Of a DNA stretch of 64,000 nucleotides, positions 24,529 to 34,937 are shown one piece after another. Positions within the stretch are counted from its first letter, which is position 1. Every line of letters starts with the position of its first letter. Source of the DNA: Monosporascus cannonballus. Lineage: Eukaryota > Ascomycota > Sordariomycetes > Xylariales. A model generated the notes under the pieces. It ran no database searches. It was not told the origin of the DNA and was given only the letters and a program-made list of their open reading frames with translations. A program made the translations under genes and the position numbers. Location: positions 229,949 through 293,948 of the forward strand of contig QJNS01000080.1 in the NCBI GenBank assembly GCA_004154925.1, written 5' to 3'.

Positions 24529-24966
24529 TGTTACAGGAACAGGGGTTCCTGCCTCGAGGAGGCCAACCTTTAAGGCCTAGCGCGGACCTGTCACGGCTAA
24601 ACCCCGGACAGGGAAGCTTGGCTCTTAAAGGTGATCTAGTTGATCTAGGTGATCTAAGTGATCTGGGACCAGATCACATAGATTACATAGATCACATAGA
24701 TCCACGACACACTCATTTTAGGAATTAGGATATATAATAAATCGGTCTCTTATGTAAATAGCACCTATTTAGTTTTCGCTCCTTAGCTATTAATCTAAGC
24801 TTTCAGTCAGAGGCAACTGCACCGTTCTCTAATTGAGGGAAAAGTACTTAAATCTCTTTAACGAACAGATTACTAAATTATTCCTCGCCCTATTGTTACC
24901 TGCAAATCAAGACCCTTTTCGGATACTGCTTATACCTTCAGGTGGATGTATGACAGGTTCGTTACA
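24529..24966. mobile_element. Un-RIPed solo LTR with 5-bp target duplication (GTAAT)
   Basis: A 438-bp segment of ordinary base composition interrupts the RIP-saturated gypsy element. It begins TGTTACAGGAAC, ends GGTTCGTTACA (TG..CA), and is flanked by GTAAT at 24524-24528 and again at 24967-24971. These are the hallmarks of an integrated LTR left after LTR-LTR recombination. Inside are GATCTAGGT-like short repeats (about 24630-24710) arranged as an imperfect palindrome around GGGACCAGATCAC. The orientation is not known; no internal coding region remains. Confidence 0.85.
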
Positions 24967-25240
24967 GTAATAAGCCGTGCTATATTTACATAATATAGCC
25001 TTATTTCGATTATCGTATAATTTACGTTTAAGTTTCGAACGCCTTAAATTACGTCGTAACTAGTTATTATTATAAAACTTTTTACGTAATAAGTAATTAT
25101 TCTTAATATTATTAATATTATTATTTAATTTCCGTTTAGGTTCCGATCGGCCTTAAATGTGCTGCCTAAATAATTTTTTAATTCGGTATCGATAATTAGG
25201 AGTTAATCGACGAATTCGAAAAAGTTCGTATTATAAGTAT

Positions 25241-25415
25241 TGTCAGATGCTAAGAGGTGTACGCGTCAGGGCTACGTCACCTTTACGAGCTCGATGCGGG
25301 GGTCGGCTATATATATGAGTGGTTTCTCCTCAGAAATAGAGAGAAAGGTCAGGTTTTAGACTGTTCTTAATAAATGGGTTACCTTGTCACTCTGACCTTT
25401 CAACAACACCTGACA
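25241..25415. mobile_element. Un-RIPed solo LTR with 5-bp target duplication (AGTAT)
   Basis: A 175-bp segment starting TGTCAGATGC and ending CACCTGACA, so the ends are inverted (TGTCAG/CTGACA). It is flanked by AGTAT at 25236-25240 and 25416-25420. Inside lie TATATATATG (TATA-like) and AATAAA (polyadenylation-like) in the order expected of an LTR read on the plus strand. It is unrelated in sequence to the 438-bp solo LTR and to the gypsy LTRs, so a third LTR family is present here. Confidence 0.87.
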
Positions 25416-28400
25416 AGTATTTAGTACGAACGTTCCGACGTAATTGTGGTCGGTCGTCGATTCGACGTTTTTTGCAAAGCCAAATTTGTCTTTAATGCGG
25501 TTATTATTAAAAAAAAAATATCGTTTTCTTAATATAACGGAAATCGATTTTCGATTGTTTGTTATAACTGCGAAAATCCAGTTTCAACGTCGTTTTATAA
25601 ATTTGTAAACTTAAGTTCTTTTTATAAGTATTACGATCTTTTTTTATTATTTCGCAATTAATTTCTAATTAGACGTAATCTTAAGGTATTTTTATAAATA
25701 AGGCAACTTTTAAAAGTTGTTATGCCGTTGCGTTTTCTACCTATAAGCACTTTCCGCTCGTTTTTCGACGCCTTAACGAAATTCTAATACTTATTAATAA
25801 CTATAATTAAGAAATAGCTTTATTTAGTAAAATTATTATTAAACTTAAGTATGTTAAACGTTTTAAAAACGGCGTCCTATTTTCAATTAGTAATAAATTA
25901 TATTTCGATTATCTGGGCCTTGTTTTTAATAAAAAATAAAACGTTTTTAAGTTTTTTCCGAGTTTTACGTTTAATAAGTTTAATAAACGTATCCGCTTTG
26001 TATCGTCGTATATTTTCCAATCGTTTTCCGATATTTCTGTATTAATTTCCTTAATACACTTATTAAAGGTGAATTAATGTAAAACTTAATAATTAAGCGC
26101 AAAATTTTATTTTCGAAATAAAAAATCGATTTTTTTTGTATCGCCTATAGGTTTTCGACCAATATATAATAAGGTAATTGTTCGTCAAAAGTTTAAAAGC
26201 AGTTACATAATTAAGTAATATTTTAATATTAATATTTTAATTTTGTTTAGAATTATTTTTTGTAATTTTTGTAATTGCTAAGCGATTAATTTCTAATCGG
26301 GCTGTTATTATTTTATTATTTTCGATCGTTTTATTTCCTATATACGTATTTAGGTTTTTCTCGTAACGTTATAATATCTTAGGCGTATATTTAAGGTGTT
26401 TTTAAAGCTTTTACGTATTGTATTCGGCGAGCCAGTTTTCTTATTTGATTAAATATTTGCATTACTTTCGGTTGTTTTAATAACGGATAATATCTTTTAT
26501 TATTTAATTTTTTTATTCTTTCTTAAATTCGATAACGTTGTTTAAACGTTATCTAGTTTCCGGTTATAGTACAATTTTAATAAAGATATTAGAAATATAT
26601 TATATATCCGTTAATATTTAGTAAAAAAGGTTATTTTATACGCTTAAGAACTTATTTGCTTTTTAATCATAATCCGGATATAAATAAATGCGAATTTCTT
26701 CTTTTTAAACTTAATATTTTTGGTCGATTAATTTATTTATTATCCTAATTGGAGTTTTATAAGCGTATAATATTAATTCTAATACTTTTTTTGGGCTGCT
26801 GTTATTTTCTCTTAGTATATATATATTATTCGATAAATAGTCGTTATTTTTTCGAAACGTTTTTTAATTTCTTATATTTGTTTTTTAAACCTTTATAAAA
26901 ATATTTTATTATCTTTAAATAATATCTATATAAGGTTTCGAACAAAAAACGGCCGATAAATACCTTTTACGTATTGTTATATACAAATTCTATATTTATA
27001 ATGATTTTATTTAATTATTTTAATATTTATTAACGTAATTACGAAAGTAATATTTTAGGATCTAATAAATACGTTCCGTTTGCTTATTAGTTTGCGGATA
27101 GTAAAGGGTTAATATTTACCGTTTTATTTTTTGTTTTTTACAAAATTCCGCTTAAAATTAGTTTGTTAATAATTTATTTTAATCGTTAATAATTCCAATT
27201 AATATACTGAATTTGTATTTTACCTTGTCGTAAAATAATCGAGTTAATTCGGCTGCGGTTAAGGTTTTAACTATAAGAATAAATAATTTTAATTTTGTAA
27301 AATAATTAACTATTACCAGAATTGCGTAGTACTTTAACTTGTTTAAACCTAAGCTTTTGAAAAATCCCGTAATAAAATTTAACGAGATTTTTTAGAAAGG
27401 TTACTTAGGTAACGGCAGAGGTTATAGTTATTCGTATAGTTTATAACATAACTTTATTATACTCTAACAATTCGGATATTATTTAGTATATTTTCAGATA
27501 TCGTTCGCTATATTTTTAATAAAAACTTTTAGTTATTAATTTTAAAATACGAATATATTTTATATATTTTAGTTTTATATTATTATAGTATTACTTAATT
27601 AATTATTTCTGTAAAATAGTTTACAATAAAATTACGTATTTATTCCGATTATATAAACTTTTATTTAAGTTCAGAATATATTTTCTTTTTATTTCGACTT
27701 AATAATTAATTATTCGTATTAACTTTATAATATTTAAATTTTTAATTTGTAATTTTTAAATTTAATCGTAAAATTGTTAAAAAGTTTTCGGTTATAATAT
27801 TATTTTCTGTTTGGCTAGCTTTTTCGTTAAGAAATATAAAACGTAGTAGTTATAAATAATAGCTTTAATATTAATTTCGTTTTTTAAAAGTTTCGAAATC
27901 CGGTCGTAATATAATTATAATTTACAGTTATTATTATTTAATTATTAATAGTATTATTATTATTATTTATATTTATATTATTATTTACAAATATTAAATT
28001 CGATAAATATATAATTTTTTATTTTTCTTTCCTTTTTCGAAAACCTTTTGCGATTATATAATAAAAGGTTTTCGGTTTTTTTACGCGGATAATAATTATT
28101 AAAGTTTCCGTTCTTTAAAATCTATTTAAAAATTTTATAACGCCCAAATTTTGCGTTATTTTTATAAAATTCTTTATTTCTTTATAATATTTTAAATTGC
28201 GTTATATATTTACAATTATTTTTCGTACGTTTTTCGACATATTATTCGTAAATCGGAATATTTTAAATAACGTAAAAATTGTGTTTTTATAGGCGATTTT
28301 TTTAATATATAATCCGGGCATTTAAATAATTTATCCGCCCAGTTGGCGGCGTCCGGTTAATATTGAATTTCAAAATCAAATTACGTAAAGCGGTAAACTT

Positions 28401-29079
28401 ATCGGATTAATTTTTTTAAAAAAAATTACCCGTCGACGTCTTTATTATATCTTTTAACGCCATATAATCGATAAATATTAAAAAAAATCCGTATTTTTAA
28501 AGTATTACCGTTAATATTTTAGACTTTTTATAATCGCTAATAATTTTTATTACCTTATAACTTATCGTTTTTCGGTTAAATATAATATTTGCAAGTAATA
28601 TACAATTATGCGTTAATATTTTCCGTATTTTTATAAAAATATCCTTAATGTGGCTTTTATTAAAGCGTTTATTTTAACTTTAATTTTTTTAACATTATCT
28701 TAATATCGAAAAATAATCGCCGACTGAAAAATATTTTTTAAGTTTTGAAATATCCTTTTAATTTTTTCGAATTACCGGAATTTTATTATTTTACTTTTAT
28801 TTTACGCCTTTTTTAAAAGCTTAATAATAAATTCGGTAATACGTAAATAATAAGCGATAAATCTCCGATAAAAATTTGTAAATCTTAGAAATATTTAAAT
28901 ATTATAAATTAATTTTTGCTTTGGCTATATTTTAATAATATCGATCTGTCGGCGGTTTATCTTTAAGCCGTCGATATTAATTATAAATCTTAAAAACTTT
29001 ATTTTTTAAAAGAAAGTCGTATTTAAACGTTTTGACAAATAATTAATATTATAATCATTATTTATAGATTAATTGAAAA

Positions 29080-29193
29080 TATTATATATATATATATATT
29101 TATTATCCGAGTAAATAATTAAATAATTTAAATATATTATATATATATATATATATATAATTAATTAATTTAATTAATATTATATATATATAT
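29080..29193. repeat. TA microsatellite inside the decayed reverse transcriptase
   Basis: Several (TA)n runs separated by AATTAATT-like spacers split the degraded reverse-transcriptase region between its two recognisable blocks. This is probably secondary slippage expansion in RIP-generated AT-rich DNA. Confidence 0.8.
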
Positions 29194-31691
29194 GCCTAGA
29201 ACGTAATTAATACGTTAATAAAGCCAAATAATATAATCGTATATTTAAATTATCTATATGTTATTTGAAAAGTAATTTTTTTTATTAATTATCTTTTTTA
29301 ATTTTAATACGATAATAAATATTTTTAAAATTAATTTTCGAAAATACTTTAGTTAACTTTAGGCGATTTATTATTTTTAAAATTAAGAGTAAAAAGTATC
29401 TGTTTTTTATTATTACCCGATTTAACTTTTTATAATTAACATATAGTCGAAAATTGCTGTTCTTTTTACATACGAATAATACTAGTATTTTTACGTCCGT
29501 TTTCGAATAACGTATCCGGCTCGTCTTTAAGTTTTTTTTTGGATATATTTTTCGAATATTTTCTTTCGGACTTCCGAAATAAGATAAATTAAACCGAATA
29601 AGGGGTTTTTCTTGGAATCAAATTTATTATATATTTTGCCTTTAATAACTAAAGTATTTTTTCTCTATTTTTTTAGAATATACTTGTCGGAAATTCTTTA
29701 AGTATATAAGAAAATCGGTTTTTTTTATTATTTTTTAAATTTCAGAATATTTAGTTTTTCGATTAAGTTTATTATATTAATAATATAAATTTGCTTATCG
29801 GAAAACGCTAGGTTTACGATTTTTTACCTCTTAAACTTTTATAATAGTTTATATAATTATTAATATATGGCTATATTTAATAAGATGTTTAACCTGTTTA
29901 TTTTTAATCTAAATAATAAAAAATCGAACGTTTTTCGATTACGGCATATTACAAAATAAATTTATTTAAACTTTTATTTATTTTCGTTATTATTTATTAT
30001 ATTAATAAGAATTTTATAAACCTTATAATACTTAATATACGTGCCGTTAACGCTAATGAGACTCGGAATATTTACGGAAATTAAGTAAAAGTTAAGTTTT
30101 TTTGCTAATTTTTTACTCACAGTATTTATTTATATTTCGATATTTATATTTATTTGTATTTTTATATTTTCTGTGTTTTTTTATAAATGCCTTTTTTTAA
30201 AAGGCGGTTTTATTTCGACTGTTTTGTAGTTATTAGCTGAAATGGATTAGACGTATATATTTATTCCAGCCTTTTTTTTAGGTTTACGTTTAAGGATTAA
30301 TTTGATTTATCGTTATATATTATGACGTTTCGTACGACCATTGGAAATCGGTTTCCGTATGGCCGGGATAATAAGGTTTTCGTATTTTTTTGGGGGTTTT
30401 ATAATTTACGTTTTTATGGCCTAGTTTTTTATAGTTTTAATATTTAAATAGGCTCTTATAAAAATTAAAGGCATTAAATTATACGGATTTGTTTCGATCG
30501 GAATTAAATCGGCGATAATCTGCTTTCCGAATATAAGAACGTTTGCGGTTTTTATTATTTTTATACGGCGTTTTCAATTTACTTTAGAAATCTTTTTTTC
30601 CGAAGACGTTAAAATAAGATTATTTATCCTTATTAATACCTTTGGCGAAAAATAATCGGTTTTTCTTAGCCTTTTTTTAGGCGTTCTAGTAACGTTTTAC
30701 ATTATTTATTACGTTATTAATTTGTTTTAATTTAATGTTTCTTCGTAATAAGATAATTTGTAATCTTAATATTAATTTATAAAAATAATTAAACATAAAA
30801 CGTTTATTATTTTAATTATTTTCCAGATTAAAGGCGTGTTTAAACCGTATTATATAAATTAAAAACTTTTATTTAATATAAAAGTTTAACGGTAATTAAT
30901 CCGATTATTATTATAATTTTATAAATTGTTTTTTATATTTTTTAATAAGAAAATTAAGATTTATATAATTTTTGCTAATAAAAATTTAAATTCTTTTTCG
31001 TAATTAAAGTAATTAAGCGTAATACGGTATAATTGTTAAACGTTTATAATAAAAATGTTTATATAGCTTATAGTCTATTAGATATAAATAAAGGTATTTC
31101 GCTCTGGTTTTTCGGCGTAAACCTTTTTAATAATTTTTATTTAATTTTTTTTAATCGACGAACGTCCGAAAAGTCCCGTATAATTGTAATACGATATTTG
31201 TTTACCGTCCTTGGGCTTTTACGACGATACCGTAATTAATTTATAAAACTTTTTTTTAATTTATATTATTATTTATTATTCGACTAATTATCGGAATAAT
31301 TCCGAATATTATTTATTTTGTTAACGGATAATTTTCGAAATCTAGTTATTATTAAAATGTTTAACTTTTTTTTGTTTTAAATTCCGGGACGCGGTTATTA
31401 TATCATATTTGTTTTCCGACTATTTAGCTGATAATTTTCGAGACATATTCTTATTATATGTATAATGTAATTCGGAATCCCAGAAATTATAGTTCTTTGT
31501 TCGTTAAGGCTCCGTTATAAGCTTTTTCGCCTATTTCCGTACCGTAATTAATCGTTCGTCGATTAGGTTCCGATTAGCGGTTTTTTCGATTAATAACCTA
31601 AGTTCGTTTTGTAATTAACGAACTTTGCTTTTAGTAATTATCGCGTTACCTTTTATAGTAAAAATAAAAGAATTATAAAATAATATATAAT

Positions 31692-31863
31692 TATAAGCTG
31701 GGATAAGGTGATTTCCGACTAGTTGTAAAACAGATTCCAAAAAATAAATATATTAGGTTATTTCTATTTAACGTTTTCTATTAGCTGCCAGATAGTAGAT
31801 TTATATTAGTAAGTAAATCGGTGGTTAATCGGTAGCTGGTCGGCTACCAGCCTTATCCTTATA
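31692..31863 (-). repeat. 5' LTR of the gypsy element (on its own strand)
   Basis: 172 bp, begins TATAAGCTGGG and ends ATCCTTATA on the plus strand; partner of 23877..24048. It keeps more C and G than its partner, so it helps to reconstruct which changes came from RIP. Confidence 0.8.
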
Positions 31864-33099
31864 GGGGCTGTATTTTCATAATAAATTAATAGGTATATTA
31901 TTTTTAAAATTTAAGTTTTTAAAAAATTTAATTTCAAATTATATATAAATACGATTTTAATTTATTTATTATTTCACTATATATAATAAAGTGCTTTATT
32001 ATTTACATTTTATATATTTTTGAAGGTTTTTTTTTAAATATATTTGTATTCTTTTCTTTAATTTGTTTTAAAATTTCGCTTAAATTGTTTAATTACGTAA
32101 TATAAGTAATTTATGGGAATAAAAAACCAGTTTCGTTTAGAAAACTAAAACCCGTTGTATTTTAGCCTTTTTTTATTTTATTATTAATTTTTCTATATCG
32201 CGCGTTATGGTAAGAATCCGTATTCATTGTTAGGGTATTTCATGATCTGGGGTTCCAGGTTACCTTGTAGTAACTCGCCAGTATGTCGTGAATCTGCTCG
32301 ACAATCTGTTCTGAATTGGCCTTCACTGAAGACAGGATCATATCGTCAAGCCGCGGCAGGACGTAACTCCTTCCTCATCCTCCGCAGTATGTCAGTTCCG
32401 ACAACATCGGTACCCGACTTTCGGAGACACAAATCGAGGACCGGCTTGAGCAGGGCGGTTCAGGGCGCAGCGCAGCTCCACCAGGGGGAAGGGACCCCAG
32501 CAACAAGAAGGTGAGGCGGCTGGGCAGTGACATGCGTAATCGCTACCGGCAAGCCCCGACGGGCCAACCAGTGGAGAAGGCACGCAAGGAGCCGGAGAGG
32601 GAAGACAGAGGTACAAGCACCTGCCGTCTCACGGGGCTGTGGCGAAGAAAACGATGCGGGTGGGGGGCCGAGAAGCGCCACGGTACCGTCGGGGCTCCGT
32701 ATCGCAGTGGTTCGTCTTCCTGATGTCTACCGACTTCACAGCATTTTTAGGTCCACCCGGCCCTTTTCATTCTCCCCCTCCCAAAGAGGGGGCGGGGGCC
32801 GTCGGAGAAATTAGCGCCGCAAAGCCGCCCGCACCCGACTCTGGTGGCCGTTGGCTTTATCGCTAACCGATAAGCCAGTGGGTCCAAAGTTTCTCAGGTT
32901 GGCCTTATCGCTCCCGAACTTTTTTATCGTCCTTCTCACGTTACATTTACGGCAATTCTGCAACAGAGCAACACAAGACAGCGTGTCATTGCGTAAGATC
33001 GGACGCCTCGAGAAACCATTTCGGATAGCCAAAGCGGGAAACTACGTATCGTCCCTTCTACTGCGCGAGTCAGAACACCAATCCCGGCCGCCAATCAAC
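31864..33099. other. AT-rich tail, then unassigned GC-rich segment and RRS1 promoter
   Basis: 31864-32220 is AT-rich. From about 32227 to 32760 the sequence is abruptly GC-rich and not RIP-mutated. A plus-strand frame runs from about 32400 to 32723 and encodes an Arg/Gly/Pro-rich sequence without recognisable domains; another frame is open on the minus strand. This could be a gene or transposon fragment. A C/G-rich hairpin lies near 32772-32797. The last 300 bp should be the RRS1 promoter. Confidence 0.4.
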
Positions 33100-33767
33100 A
33101 TGGCGACCTCCCGGCCGAGGCTCGAGGTCGCGGTCACCAAGCCGACGCCCTACACGTTCGACCTGGGCCTCCTGCTCGCCAACGACCCGAACCCGATAAG
33201 CACGTCGCACCCGGATACGTCGGCGCCGCTCGAGGAGCGACTGTCGGCCGTGGCGCGGGACGGCGCGCAGGCCCTGGTACTTCCTTCCCCTCCCCATTCC
33301 GCTTTCCAATGTCCAACACTCCAGCCCCCAGCCCAACTAACCAGCATCCCCAGATCAACCAGCTCCTGACGACGGCCCCGCTGCAGTCGACGACCGACGG
33401 CGTGCTCCTGACGCTGCCGGCGCCCACGACGGCCCTGCCGCGCGAGAAGCCGGTGCCGGCGGCCAAGGAGCCGACGAAGTGGGAGCGGTTCGCGGCGCGC
33501 AAGGGCATCAAGCCGAAGACGCGCGAGGCGCGCGCGGCGCGCGCGCGGACCTACGACGAGGAGGCGGGCGAGTGGCGGAGCGCGTGGGGCCACGACCGGG
33601 GCGGGCGCGCCGCGGACCGGCGCCGCGCGCGCGACGAGGGCGCCGTGCAGAAGGACTGGCTCGTCGAGGTTGACGAGCGGAAGGAGCAGGAGGCGAGGGA
33701 GGAGGGCAAGAAGAACAGCGGCGGCGGCGGCGGCGGTGGTGGTGCGAAGAAGAGGAGGAAGGCGTGA
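33100..33767 (+). CDS. rrs1: Ribosome biogenesis regulatory protein Rrs1
   Basis: Two exons: 33100..33276 and 33354..33767 (77-nt intron, GTACTT donor, CTAAC branch site, CCCAG acceptor), 196 residues. Exon 1 holds KPTPYTFDLGLLLANDPNP and VARDGAQAL, and exon 2 INQLLTTAPL, PREKPVPAAKEPTKWERFA and KGIKPKTREAR, the ordered signature blocks of Rrs1. Known role: a nucleolar assembly factor that with Rpf2 delivers the 5S RNP to the pre-60S particle. The C terminus is a Lys/Arg/Gly-rich basic tail with a poly-Gly run (near residue 183) before KKRRKA. I chose the ATG at 33100 because it starts the conserved N terminus; the frame is open upstream but without similarity. Confidence 0.94.
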
Positions 33768-34937
33768 ATGGGAATGGTTGTTCGGAGCTGAAGGAATCTT
33801 CGGCATATCATCCCATGTCATTTATGGGCCGAGTGGAACGGAAAGGCACGGAGTTCAGGTGGTTTTTGCTCTCTTATGCTATGATTCGCGGATTCCTTTC
33901 TGTCTTTCTGTCTGTCCGTTGTCGATAGGACCATGTAAATTGTCCTATCCTATATTATGCATCAACGGGGCTGGCTGCTTCCTGATATGGTACATCTCCT
34001 CAGCCGGGATTCTCAGCCTTCCGGACCCCTTTGCATTCTCATCTCCTGGCTCAGTTTCTGAAGTCCCAGTTCCACCGCACGTGCCACGAAGGCAATTTGC
34101 TCTCGGGGACCCCTTCCATTATAGAGCAGCAGCACAGCAGAGCATAGCATAGCCCAGCCCGAGCCCGCGCCGGTATACAAACCACCTGCCCGCCCCCACG
34201 CGGACGGCCAACCATCGCATCACACACTCGCACATATCCACACAATAACACGGGGTTGTCGAACCCCTTCAATAAGCTAACGAACCATTCTCCATTTGTC
34301 TTTATCGAACCACGGGAGCACAAACGACATGCAGGACGCCACCGCAGGAGGGGTATTTTCTTACAAAAGAACAAAAAAACGTAAAATGTAATGTTGGAAA
34401 TCCCCGTCAGCAAGGCATCGCCCCTCGATAGAGTAGTCAAAGAGGACTCGCCCTCATCCCGCTCCAAATCGCGGGGCTGGCTGCCTTAAAACGTATGGGA
34501 GGTATACCTCTCTCCCCTCGATCAATTGCTTCCAGATTTCCGGTGCATACGACAGCGGTGTTGGTATGATCCGTCGTATTCGAACCCGCTGCTGCAGATG
34601 CGGGGAGGAAATTCGATTATCGGACAGTAGTACAGAAAATGCGTAAATGCCGAGTACAACGAAAACGAAAAAAAAAAAAAGAAGACTCGTAATCCGGGCG
34701 TGGCATCGTCAGTGTTGTAGAAGAGTATCCTCCACCATACGTATATGCTTCTATGCATATACTTCCATCAGGGGGAATAGAGTAACGAAGGCATCCGTGT
34801 GGGAAAGACGTCTAGATGATAACATCACGACAGTTGTGTCCGCCATCCTCTTTGGGGGCTGTGTTCGGTTCCTGTAGTCCGCCATCGTCTTCGGGGACTT
34901 TGTTCGGTACCTGTTGTTTCTTCCGGCTGGCGTTTGA
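33768..34937. other. Convergent 3' region, RRS1 / RhoGAP gene
   Basis: 1.17 kb between convergent stop codons. It contains a poly-A run near 34670 and an imperfect GTCCGCCATC repeat at about 34838 and 34880, but no gene I can support. Confidence 0.5.

Larger units (their letters stand above)
23877..31863 (-). mobile_element. RIP-degraded Ty3/gypsy LTR retrotransposon
   Basis: Two 172-bp direct repeats, 23877..24048 and 31692..31863, bound a 7.99-kb element. They share long tracts (GGTGATTTCCGACTAGTT, AATAAATATATTAGGTTATTT) and differ almost only by C/T and G/A transitions. Minus-strand reading recovers a reverse transcriptase/RNase H: around 29195-29255 a degraded PFGLTNAPATFQ block (read FGFINVLITF-stop-AYI), and around 28840-28995 FLRFIINIDGLKIN, a stop where Trp is expected, then FLRFTNFYRRFIAYY. 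Around 30405-30470 a Gag zinc knuckle reads with Cys changed to Tyr and Gln to stop, as RIP predicts; a trace of the integrase HHCC region lies near 27430-27530. No target duplication was found. Two younger solo LTRs lie inside it. Confidence 0.88.

Noticed and set aside
24528..24728. Open frame with DLVDLGDLSDLG repeats
   Set aside because: It lies inside the 438-bp solo LTR and arises from its GATCTAGGT short repeats.
23872..31868. Target duplication for the old gypsy element
   Set aside because: The flanks TTAGC and GGGGC do not match, even allowing for RIP transitions, so none is claimed.
34560..34600. tRNA B-box-like GGGTTCGAATAC on the minus strand
   Set aside because: No A box, acceptor stem or anticodon stem could be placed around it.
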